From DATEOR01 sp035296905 (GTDB lineage: Bacteria > Actinomycetota > Thermoleophilia > Gaiellales > Gaiellaceae): a stretch of DNA of 64,000 nt. The stretch lies in the NCBI GenBank assembly GCA_035296905.1, contig DATHAA010000076.1:14679-78678 (forward strand). The letters are read 5' to 3'. Shown one piece after another: positions 43,313-50,058 of the stretch. The notes below the pieces were generated by a model that had not been told where the DNA came from, did not search any database, and worked only from the letters and a program-made list of their open reading frames with translations. Within the stretch, counting starts at the first letter, position 1. Every line of letters begins with the position of its first letter. The translations under genes and the position numbers were made by a program.

Positions 43313-43867
43313 GTGGTCCTTCCGCACGAAAGAGATTCGATCGCCCTCGCTGTCGCTCTGGCGAACACGTGGGACGTTCTGAACGACCCGCCCGAGCACC
43401 TCGACGACATCGAGATGCTGCAGGTTATCCTGCGTGCGTTCCGTCTGGACGACGAGGCGATGCGGGCGAGGGAGGGCGACCTCGCGCCGCTCCGGGCGAT
43501 GCGCGACCGCCTCCGGAAGGCCTTCGGAGCGGCCGACGAAGCCAAGGCCGTCGAGGAGCTGAACGCAGTGGCGCGCGAGGCGGGGGCGATCCCGCAGCTC
43601 GAGCCGAGGAACGGGGGCTGGACCTTTCGCTACGGCATCGGTCGGCGGTCCCTCGTGGACGAGCTCGCCGGACGCGCGAGCGTCGCGCTTTTGGGCGTGA
43701 TCGAGGAGGGCGGTTGGAAGCGCTTCGGCCTCTGCGCCGCCTCGCCCTGCTGCTGCGTGTTCGTCGACCGCTCTCGGAACCGGAGCCGGCGCTACTGCTG
43801 CCACTACTGCGCCGATCGGGCTACCCAGGCGGCCGCCCGCAGGCGCCGCAGGGCGCGAACGGCCTAG
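43313..43867 (+). CDS. ABATE/CGNR-type zinc-finger regulator, with CADR in place of CGNR
   Basis: 184 residues. The N-terminal part (SIALAVALANTWDVLNDPPEHLDD) fits the ABATE stress-responsive domain. The C-terminal cysteine-rich domain (RFGLCAASPCCCVFVDRSRNRSRRYCCHYCADRATQAAARRRRR) aligns to the CGNR zinc finger, with the terminal motif read as CADR. The family is found in predicted actinobacterial DNA-binding regulators. GTG 43313 follows GGAGA and a TAGACT box (43288-43293). It is divergent from the permease gene and overlaps the gatD stop by 4 bases. Confidence 0.78.
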   Translation: MVLPHERDSIALAVALANTWDVLNDPPEHLDDIEMLQVILRAFRLDDEAMRAREGDLAPLRAMRDRLRKAFGAADEAKAVEELNAVAREAGAIPQLEPRNGGWTFRYGIGRRSLVDELAGRASVALLGVIEEGGWKRFGLCAASPCCCVFVDRSRNRSRRYCCHYCADRATQAAARRRRRARTA

Positions 43868-44613
43868 AAACGCCCGCCGCGGCTCCGCGCTCGCTCGGCG
43901 GAGACGGCTTTCGCCGCCGCCTCGAGGTCGTCGCCCAGAGGATCGAGCTCCGGGGGCTCGCCGAGCCTCCGCGCCAGGGCGCGCGCGATGAGCCAGTCCG
44001 CGAGCCAGGGGTTCCGGGGTAGAAGCGGGCCGTGGAGGTACGTGCCAACGGCACCGGCGACGCGGCACCCCTCGAATCTGTCCTTGCCGTTGTTCCCGAA
44101 TCCCGAGACGACGCGCCCGAGCGGCTGGGCGCCGTCGTCGAGATAGGTGCGGCCCGCGTGGTTCTCGAAGCCGGCCAGGGTCCTCGGCACGCCCGCGTCG
44201 AGCTCACACTCGAGGAGGACGTCGCCGATCATGCGCCGCTCGCCGGCGACGGTGTGATGGGGGAGAAGACCGATCCCGGGGAGCTCGGCGCCCGACCGGT
44301 CGCGGTAGAAGTGGCCGAGGAGCTGATAGCCCCCGCACACGGCCAGGAATGCTGCGCCCGCTTCCACGGCTTCGGTGAGCGCGGGGCCTTTGGCGGCGAG
44401 GTCCGGCGCAATGAGCGCCTGTTCGCGGTCCTGGCCGCCGCCGACGTAGTAGAGGTCGTGCTCGCCCGGCCGGACGGCCTCGCCGAGGCCGATCGTCCGG
44501 TAGTCAAGCTCGATGCCGCGCCACGCGCTCCTGCGCTCGAGGACGGCGATGTTGCCGCGGTCGGCGTAGATGTTCAGATATTCGGGATAGAGGTGCCCGA
44601 CGACGAGCTTCAT
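43864..44613 (-). CDS. gatD: Lipid II isoglutaminyl synthase, glutamine amidotransferase subunit GatD
   Basis: Releases ammonia from glutamine for MurT, which amidates the alpha-carboxyl of D-Glu in the lipid II stem peptide. 249 residues, CobB/CobQ-like class I amidotransferase: VVGHLYPEYLNIYADRGNIAVLERR at the start, YYVGGGQDREQAL, the nucleophile in FLAVCGGYQLLGHFY (Cys near residue 93), and the histidine in AVGTYLHGPLLPRNP. The ATG overlaps the murT stop (ATGA). Confidence 0.95.
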   Translation of the reverse strand: MKLVVGHLYPEYLNIYADRGNIAVLERRSAWRGIELDYRTIGLGEAVRPGEHDLYYVGGGQDREQALIAPDLAAKGPALTEAVEAGAAFLAVCGGYQLLGHFYRDRSGAELPGIGLLPHHTVAGERRMIGDVLLECELDAGVPRTLAGFENHAGRTYLDDGAQPLGRVVSGFGNNGKDRFEGCRVAGAVGTYLHGPLLPRNPWLADWLIARALARRLGEPPELDPLGDDLEAAAKAVSAERARSRGGRF

Positions 44614-45977
44614 GCGACGGCCTCCTCCCAGTACGGGCGGACGAGGCCCTGCTCCGCGGCGATGTGCCGCAACGCGAGCATGGCGGTGTACGTGGGGAGG
44701 ACGACAAGCTCGCCTCCGGGCGGGGTTCCTTCGACCCCGTAGCTAAGTGCGTCCGCGAGGTCCGGCTGAAGCGTGATCTTCTCGGGATCGAGCCCGCCGT
44801 ATTTGAAGCGAAGCGCCAGCTCCTGGGCGCGCGAGCCGCTCACGACGAGCTCTTGGAGAGACCCGACCAGCGGCTCGAAATCGACGTCCCAGATCCACGA
44901 GACGTCGCGCCCGTCGGCGATCTCGTCGTTGAGAGCGACGAGCAGGCGTCCTGGCGCGCCTGCGTCCACGAGCGTACGCACGACCTCGTTCGCGCCCGCA
45001 GGGTTCTTCACCAGGAGGAGCAGGACGGTGCGGTCGCCTGCCCTGATGCGCTCGAAGCGCCCGAATGCAGCCCTGAAGCGGGCGAGACCGGCCTCGACGT
45101 CGTCCAGTCCGGCGCCGAGGACGAGAGAGAGCGAGGCCGCGGCGAGGGCGTTGTAGACGTTGTAGAGCCCCGGGAGCGGCACGGAAACGCGGCGCGTGCC
45201 TTCCGGCGTGACCAGGTCGAACGACGAGCTCTCGAGGCCGGAGAACTCGATCGCCCTGGCGGCGACGTCGAGCGGGGGCCTCGCCTCGTGGCAGCGCGGG
45301 CAGCGGTAGTCGCCGAGGTGTCCGACGTACGCGGCGGCGTAGTCGTACGGCGCCCCGCACGTCCGGCAGTACTTCGAGTCGGCGGCGTGGGGGAGGCGCT
45401 CGCGCGCCACCGAGGGGTCGTCGATCCCGAACCGGAGCGCCTCGGTGCGACCGCGCGCGATGTCGGCCAGGAGCGGATCGTCGGCGTTCACGACCGTCCA
45501 GGCCGCCGGGTCGAGATCGGAGACCGCGGTGCGCCAGCGCTCGGCGATGTGCTCGAGCTCGCCGTAGCGGTCGAGCTGGTCACGGAAGAGGTTCCCGAGA
45601 CAGACGGCCTGCGGCCGGATCCGGCCGGAGATGTCTGGAAACGCGCCCTCGTCCACCTCGAAAAGCCCTAGGTCGGCGCCGTTAGAGGCGAGGAGCGCCG
45701 ACGCCACTCCCGAAACGAGGTTGGCGCCCGCCCGGTTGTGCGCGAGCTTGACGCGGTCTCCGACGATCTCGGCGACCATTGCGGCCGTCGTTGTCTTCCC
45801 GTTGGTAGCGGACATGATGGCGGATCCCAGCGGCAGGCGGCCGGCCAACGTTCCCACCGCGCCGGGATCCACGGTGGCGAGAATCTTCCCGGGAATCGTC
45901 GTCCCGCCACCCCTTCCGGCGAGCCGCGAAAGCCGTCCTGCCGCTCGGGCGAGCGCGATTTCGACTCGGAGCCGCAC
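44610..45977 (-). CDS. murT: Lipid II isoglutaminyl synthase subunit MurT (Mur-ligase-like)
   Basis: ATP-dependent partner of GatD. 455 residues. The P-loop is MSATNGKTTTAAMVAEI in the Mur-ligase central domain. A zinc ribbon inserted in that domain has two cysteine pairs (YCRTCGAPYD and YRCPRCHEARP), and the C-terminal DUF1727 domain includes KNPAGANEVVRTLVDAG. Complete actinobacterial/Gram-positive form. GTG 45977 is chosen because TAGACT (complement of 45985-45990) ends exactly 7 bases upstream, giving a leaderless murT-gatD message. Confidence 0.95.
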   Translation of the reverse strand: MRLRVEIALARAAGRLSRLAGRGGGTTIPGKILATVDPGAVGTLAGRLPLGSAIMSATNGKTTTAAMVAEIVGDRVKLAHNRAGANLVSGVASALLASNGADLGLFEVDEGAFPDISGRIRPQAVCLGNLFRDQLDRYGELEHIAERWRTAVSDLDPAAWTVVNADDPLLADIARGRTEALRFGIDDPSVARERLPHAADSKYCRTCGAPYDYAAAYVGHLGDYRCPRCHEARPPLDVAARAIEFSGLESSSFDLVTPEGTRRVSVPLPGLYNVYNALAAASLSLVLGAGLDDVEAGLARFRAAFGRFERIRAGDRTVLLLLVKNPAGANEVVRTLVDAGAPGRLLVALNDEIADGRDVSWIWDVDFEPLVGSLQELVVSGSRAQELALRFKYGGLDPEKITLQPDLADALSYGVEGTPPGGELVVLPTYTAMLALRHIAAEQGLVRPYWEEAVA

Positions 45978-45984
45978 GGGAGCC

Positions 45985-45990
45985 AGTCTA
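45985..45990 (-). promoter_or_regulatory. -10 element for the leaderless murT-gatD transcript
   Basis: Minus-strand TAGACT, 7 bases before GTG 45977. The rest of the 155-base divergent gap up to 46132 holds a near-palindrome TCACTCG-AA-CGAGTGA around 46005-46020 and the hairpin-forming 16-mer at 46031-46046, but no gene. Confidence 0.5.
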
Positions 45991-46030
45991 CGGGCGCCCT
46001 TCGCTCACTCGAACGAGTGAACTTCGCCAC

Positions 46031-46046
46031 CGCCCCTCGAACGGGG
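46031..46046 (+). repeat. 16-bp hairpin-forming repeat, copy 1
   Basis: CGCCCCTCGAACGGGG, identical to 49933-49948. CCCC and GGGG can pair around TCGAAC. Here it sits in the untranslated region before the first subtilase, followed by an A-run at 46053-46058. Confidence 0.7.
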
Positions 46047-46132
46047 TGGGTAAAAAAGCCCGCTTCCGCCGATCATGGGGACTGAATTCAAATGCGGCCC
46101 GCGCCAGGAGCGCGGAGGGAAACGAAGACCAT

Positions 46133-47902
46133 ATGCGGCAGGTCAACGGCACGAGGGGCAATCTGCGAGGCAGTGCGCTTTGGGGTAAGCCCAGGGGCGA
46201 GTCTCGTTCCAGCGCGCTCTGGGGCGAGCCCGGGCGTGGTTTCGCCATTTTGGCGCTCGTCGCTGCTTTGGCCGCGCCGGTCGCGGCAACCGCGGGACAG
46301 ACGGCGCGCTCCATGCAGGCAGCGCGTGCGCTCGTTCCCGCGAGCCTGATGGCGGATGCGGAAGCGCATCCCACCAAGGTCTTCAACGTCATCGTGCAGG
46401 GCACCCGTGGGACGAAGAGTGCCAGGGTCGCCGGCCAGGTCGGGAACTCCGAGAAGTCGAAGCCCGGCAAGGCGAAGGGCCTGAAGAAGAGCTTCACGAG
46501 CGTGAACGGCGTCTCCGCCGAGCTCACGGGCGCACAGATCCTCGACCTCGCCAAGCGGCCGGGGATCCTCGCAATCACACCCGACGCCCGGATCCGCCTG
46601 TCCGGCCAGTTCTCGAACGACGAGACGTGGGTGGATTCGGCCGGCGTGGCCGACTTCTTCGTCGGAAACACCCTCGCGCCGCTGACCGTGCCCGCGATCG
46701 CGATCGTGGACAGCGGCGTGCAGTCCAGCCGCCTCGACTTCGGTGGTCGTGTGGTCAAGCAGGTGACGATGACAGGCCTCCTTCCGAACTCGCCCGGCGA
46801 CGGCCGCGGTCACGGAACCTTCGTGGCCGGCATCGCCGCGGGCTCCAAGGCCGGCTATGCCGGTGCGGCGCCCACGGCACCGATCGTCTCGATCGACGTC
46901 ATGGACGACAACGGCATGGCGATGACGAGCGACGTCATCGCGGCCGCGGACTGGATCCTCGCGAACAAGACGCGCTACAACATCCGCGTCGCGAACTTCT
47001 CCCTCCAGTCCACGGTCCCCGCGAGCTTCATGTACGACCCGCTGGACAAGGCTGTCGAGAAGCTCTGGTTCAACGGCGTGGTCGTCGTGGCGGCCGCCGG
47101 CAACTACGGAGTCGACGGTCTGCCCACCACCGTCGCATACGCTCCCGGCAACGATCCGTTCGTGATCTCCGTCGGCGCGTCCGACACGAACAACACCGGC
47201 TACACGTCGAACGACGACACCGCAGCTCCGTGGTCGGCCTACGGGTACACGCTGGACGGCTTTGCGAAGCCGGACATCGGCGCCCCCGGCCGCTACGTCG
47301 TCGGCCCGGTGCCTTCGCTCTCGACGATGCCGCTCGAGCATCCAGAGCGTCTGACGTCCTCCGGCTACATGTGGATGTCCGGAACGTCGTTCTCCGCTCC
47401 GATGGTCTCGGGCGCGGCAGCCCTGATCCTGGCCAAGAACCCGAACTGGACTCCGGATAAGGTCAAGGGTGCGCTGATGCTGACCGCACGGCCGACCGCC
47501 GCTGCGAGCATGTCTCGGCGTCGGCGAGCTGAACGCGAAGGCCGCCTTCGACGCCACGAACCCGCCCAATCCGAACCTCGGCCTAAACCAGTACGTCGGC
47601 GCCGACGGAACCGGCGGCGTGGCCTTCGACTCGGCCAGCTGGGCGAACGCGGTCACCGCGAACGCTTCCTGGAACCAGGCCTCGTGGAACCAGGCTTCCT
47701 GGAACCAGGCCTCGTGGGCAAACGCCTCCTGGAACGCAGCCAGCTGGGCAAACGCGTCCTGGAACCAGGCGAGCTGGTCATCGGCCTCCTGGAACGCTGC
47801 CAGCTGGGCAGCCGCTTCCTGGGCCGCGGCGAGCTGGAACGCGGCGAGCTGGGCAGCCGCCTCCTGGGCCGCGTAGATGGTCAAACGCGCCGAACGGGCT
47901 GA
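46133..47902 (+). CDS. Secreted subtilisin-like serine protease 1 (frameshifted before its ASW repeat tail)
   Basis: S8 protease. After ATG 46133 (ribosome-binding site GGAGGG) come about 35 residues with two SALWG motifs, a hydrophobic signal segment (FAILALVAALAAPVAATAG), an inhibitor_I9-like propeptide and the peptidase domain. The triad is Asp in AIVDSGVQ, His in GHGTFVAGIA and Ser in GTSFSAPMVSGAA. At about 47517 the frame slips by one base. The unshifted frame continues to 47902 with a basic, Leu/Glu/Pro-rich tail, whereas the +1 frame (to 47876) encodes GVGELNAKAAFDATNPP and then 14 ASW pentads, matching subtilase 2. About 60 per cent of the catalytic region looks identical to its neighbour by eye. 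Confidence 0.85.
   Translation: MRQVNGTRGNLRGSALWGKPRGESRSSALWGEPGRGFAILALVAALAAPVAATAGQTARSMQAARALVPASLMADAEAHPTKVFNVIVQGTRGTKSARVAGQVGNSEKSKPGKAKGLKKSFTSVNGVSAELTGAQILDLAKRPGILAITPDARIRLSGQFSNDETWVDSAGVADFFVGNTLAPLTVPAIAIVDSGVQSSRLDFGGRVVKQVTMTGLLPNSPGDGRGHGTFVAGIAAGSKAGYAGAAPTAPIVSIDVMDDNGMAMTSDVIAAADWILANKTRYNIRVANFSLQSTVPASFMYDPLDKAVEKLWFNGVVVVAAAGNYGVDGLPTTVAYAPGNDPFVISVGASDTNNTGYTSNDDTAAPWSAYGYTLDGFAKPDIGAPGRYVVGPVPSLSTMPLEHPERLTSSGYMWMSGTSFSAPMVSGAAALILAKNPNWTPDKVKGALMLTARPTAAASMSRRRRAEREGRLRRHEPAQSEPRPKPVRRRRRNRRRGLRLGQLGERGHRERFLEPGLVEPGFLEPGLVGKRLLERSQLGKRVLEPGELVIGLLERCQLGSRFLGRGELERGELGSRLLGRVDGQTRRTG
47664..47873 (+). repeat. 15-bp coding repeat array encoding 14 Ala-Ser-Trp-x-x pentapeptides (subtilase 1)
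   Basis: In the frame ending at TAG 47874-47876 the DNA reads 14 consecutive pentads of the form ASWxx, with xx being NQ, AN, NA, SS or AA. This is the ancestral C terminus of subtilase 1, now out of frame with the catalytic domain. Codons vary between units, so the peptide pattern rather than the DNA seems to be conserved. Confidence 0.85.
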
Positions 47903-47925
47903 TCCCCCGAACGAGTGAGATTCGG

Positions 47926-47949
47926 GCCTCTCCCGCAAAAGGGGGAGGC
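47926..47949 (+). terminator. Rho-independent-like terminator after subtilase 1
   Basis: Nine-base-pair stem GCCTCTCCC / GGGGGAGGC (one G-T pair) with loop GCAAAA, followed by TCCGTTCGTTT. Confidence 0.65.
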
Positions 47950-48045
47950 TCCGTTCGTTTAACGCCCCTAGCTTGCGACGTGGCGTTCAACCTCACTCGG
48001 CCCTGCGGCCTTTCGGTGAGTGAGAAGGGCAGGAAGACTCGATTG

Positions 48046-49857
48046 ATGCGGCTCGATCGCGACAGGAACGGAGAAAGGCAAGACGCCCTCTCGGGCAAGC
48101 CCAAGCGCGAGACGCGCTCGAGCGCGCTCTGGGGCAAGGGCGGACGCGGCTTTGTGTCGCTCATCGTCGTCGCGCTGGCGCTGACGGCCTCTACGGCTGC
48201 AAGCGCCTCGTCCCGGTACGCCTACACGACGCCGGGTCTGCTCGCGTCTGCAAAGGCGAATCCCTCGCAGACGTTCAACGTCATCGTTCAGGGCGATGCC
48301 GACAAGACCACCGGCGCCATCGCCTCGGTCGTCAAGAACGAGCTGAAGAGCGGCGAGCGCGGCGCAGCGAAGGGCATCAAGCGGCAGTTCACATCCGTGA
48401 ACGGGCTCGCTGCGAACCTGGCCGGCGCCCAGATCCTCCACCTGGTCTCGAAGAACGGGATTTCCGCGATCACGACGGACTCGGCGGTGCAGCTCGCCGG
48501 CAGCCTCTCTAACAAGCAGCGCTGGCCGTTCGTCTCCGGCGTCCAGAAGTTCTGGGCGAGTGGGAGCTCGGCCGCGACGCCCACGATCGCCGTCGTCGAC
48601 TCCGGTATCGACGCTTCGCGCTCCGACTTCGGCGGTCGCGTCGTCGCCGAGGTGAACATGACCTCGCTGGCGGGCAATTCCGCCGGCGACGGCCGCGGCC
48701 ACGGCACCTTCGTGGCCGGGATCGCAGCGGGCTCGGGCGAGGGCTATGCCGGCGCCGCGCCCGCCTCCAAGCTCGTCTCAATCGACGTCATGGACGACCA
48801 GGGCATGGCGATGACGCGCGACGTCATCGGCGCCGCCGACTGGATCCTTCAGAACAAGGACAAGTACGGCATCCGCGTCGCCAACTTCTCGCTCCACTCA
48901 TCCCAGGCGAACAGCTTCATGTACGACCCGCTGGACAAGGCGGTCGAGCGGCTCTGGCTCTCGGGTGTGGTCGTCGTGGCGGCCGCCGGCAACTACGGCG
49001 TCGAGGGCAAGCCGAGCGGCGTGCCGTTCGCACCGGGCAGCGATCCCTTCGTGATCACGGTCGGCGCGGACGACATCGACGGCTCCGTCTCGACGAACGA
49101 CGACTACACCGCTCCGTGGTCGGCCTACGGATACACGCTTGACGGCTTCGCCAAGCCCGACATCGCGGCGCCTGGCCGGTACATGGTCGGCCCTGTACCC
49201 GCCGCTTCGACCCTCGTCACCGAAAAGCCGGCGAGCGTCGTGGCCCCCGGCTACATCCAACTCTCCGGTACCTCGTTCTCGGCTCCGGTCGTCGCCGGCG
49301 CAGCCGCCCAGATCCTCTCAGTGCATCCCACGTGGACGCCCGATCAGGTCAAGGGCGCACTGATGGTGACGGCGCGGCCGGCCGGCGATTCGGCTCCGCT
49401 CTCGGCAGGCGTCGGCGTGGTCGACGTCGCGAAGGCAGTCGCGCTCTCGAGCGCCCCGAACCCGAACGCGGCACTGAACAAGTTCGTCACGACCGACGTC
49501 TCCGGCGGCAAGGTCTTCAACGCGGCGAGCTGGGCCAGCACGGCCTCCGCCAACGCGTCCTGGGCGAGCGCCTCTTGGTCGAATGCTTCCTGGGCTTCTG
49601 CGTCCTGGAACCAGGCCAGCTGGGCGAGTGCGTCCTGGGCCTCTGCCTCCTGGGCCTCTGCCTCCTGGGCGAGCGACTCGCAGTCGGCCGCCTCGTGGGC
49701 CAGCGCGTCTTGGGCATCGGCCTCCTGGTCGGACAACGCCGAAATCGAGGCGCCGTCCGAGGAAGGCGAGTACCTGAGCGACGCCGAGCTCGCGGAGTTC
49801 GCAGCCGATCTCGGGATCGTCGATCCAATCGACACGATCCCTCCGCCGCTTCCGTGA
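48046..49857 (+). CDS. Secreted subtilisin-like serine protease 2 with C-terminal ASW repeats
   Basis: 603 residues, intact paralogue of the preceding gene. N-terminal region with RSSALWGKGGRG just before the signal segment (FVSLIVVALALTASTAASA). An I9-like propeptide (TFNVIVQGDADKTTGAIA) and an S8 domain follow, with Asp in AVVDSGIDASRSDFGG, His in RGHGTFVAGIAAG and Ser in LSGTSFSAPVVAGAA. The tail (about residues 494-561) repeats ASWAS-type pentads and ends in an acidic segment, EIEAPSEEGEYLSDAELAEF. A TAGCTT box at 47969-47974 would give a 65-base leader holding a CTCACTC/GAGTGAG stem. ATG 48046 follows AGGAAG. An upstream GTG at 47980 lies at the transcription start. Confidence 0.92.
   Translation: MRLDRDRNGERQDALSGKPKRETRSSALWGKGGRGFVSLIVVALALTASTAASASSRYAYTTPGLLASAKANPSQTFNVIVQGDADKTTGAIASVVKNELKSGERGAAKGIKRQFTSVNGLAANLAGAQILHLVSKNGISAITTDSAVQLAGSLSNKQRWPFVSGVQKFWASGSSAATPTIAVVDSGIDASRSDFGGRVVAEVNMTSLAGNSAGDGRGHGTFVAGIAAGSGEGYAGAAPASKLVSIDVMDDQGMAMTRDVIGAADWILQNKDKYGIRVANFSLHSSQANSFMYDPLDKAVERLWLSGVVVVAAAGNYGVEGKPSGVPFAPGSDPFVITVGADDIDGSVSTNDDYTAPWSAYGYTLDGFAKPDIAAPGRYMVGPVPAASTLVTEKPASVVAPGYIQLSGTSFSAPVVAGAAAQILSVHPTWTPDQVKGALMVTARPAGDSAPLSAGVGVVDVAKAVALSSAPNPNAALNKFVTTDVSGGKVFNAASWASTASANASWASASWSNASWASASWNQASWASASWASASWASASWASDSQSAASWASASWASASWSDNAEIEAPSEEGEYLSDAELAEFAADLGIVDPIDTIPPPLP
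49525..49728 (+). repeat. Coding ASW repeat region of subtilase 2
   Basis: About 13 Ala-Ser-Trp units, mostly ASWAS, with a few degenerate units (ASTAS, ASDSQS) interrupting the five-residue period. Confidence 0.85.
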
Positions 49858-49932
49858 CGCTCGGCCGCTGAAGCCAGAACCCGCTCCACGCCGGACTCAC
49901 CCTTTCGGGGGAATTTGCAAGCGGGGTCAGGG

Positions 49933-49948
49933 CGCCCCTCGAACGGGG
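49933..49948 (+). repeat. 16-bp hairpin-forming repeat, copy 2
   Basis: Exact copy of 46031-46046. Here its GGGG arm is also the left arm of the terminator-like stem at 49945-49959, so the two foldings exclude each other. Confidence 0.7.
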
Positions 49949-49959
49949 GACGCTCCCCC
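49945..49959 (+). terminator. Terminator-like hairpin after subtilase 2
   Basis: GGGGG-ACGCT-CCCCC followed by TTTCT, 88 bases after the subtilase 2 stop. Confidence 0.5.
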
Positions 49960-49972
49960 TTTCTGCAGGTCG

Positions 49973-49978
49973 TACCTT
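49973..49978 (+). promoter_or_regulatory. -10 element for the leader ORF and GGDEF/HD-GYP gene
   Basis: TACCTT ends 6 bases before ATG 49985, the geometry of leaderless genes in this window. Confidence 0.5.
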
Positions 49979-49984
49979 GCAGCT

Positions 49985-50053
49985 ATGGCTCTGCGGCCCC
50001 ACGCGTACGCGTGGAACGGAGCGTCCTTCGGCGCATGGCGTCCTCTGGAGTGA
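49985..50053 (+). CDS. 22-residue leaderless leader peptide upstream of the GGDEF/HD-GYP gene
   Basis: Short ORF reading MALRPHAYAWNGASFGAWRP followed by Leu-Glu and TGA. Its ATG has the leaderless -10 spacing, and it stops 5 bases before the ATG of the membrane cyclase/phosphodiesterase, whose only ribosome-binding site (GGAG) lies within its last codons. This arrangement suggests a translated upstream ORF coupling or regulating the downstream gene. No homologue is known to me. Confidence 0.45.
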   Translation: MALRPHAYAWNGASFGAWRPLE

Positions 50054-50058
50054 AATAG

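Noticed and set aside
46020..46060. Rho-independent terminator in the murT-subtilase gap
   Set aside because: The A-run follows the hairpin on the plus strand, so no U-run would be made in either useful direction; only a structural repeat is claimed.
47664..47873. CRISPR-like direct repeats
   Set aside because: The period is 15 bases with codon-level variation, and it encodes the ASW pentads; there are no spacers or cas genes.
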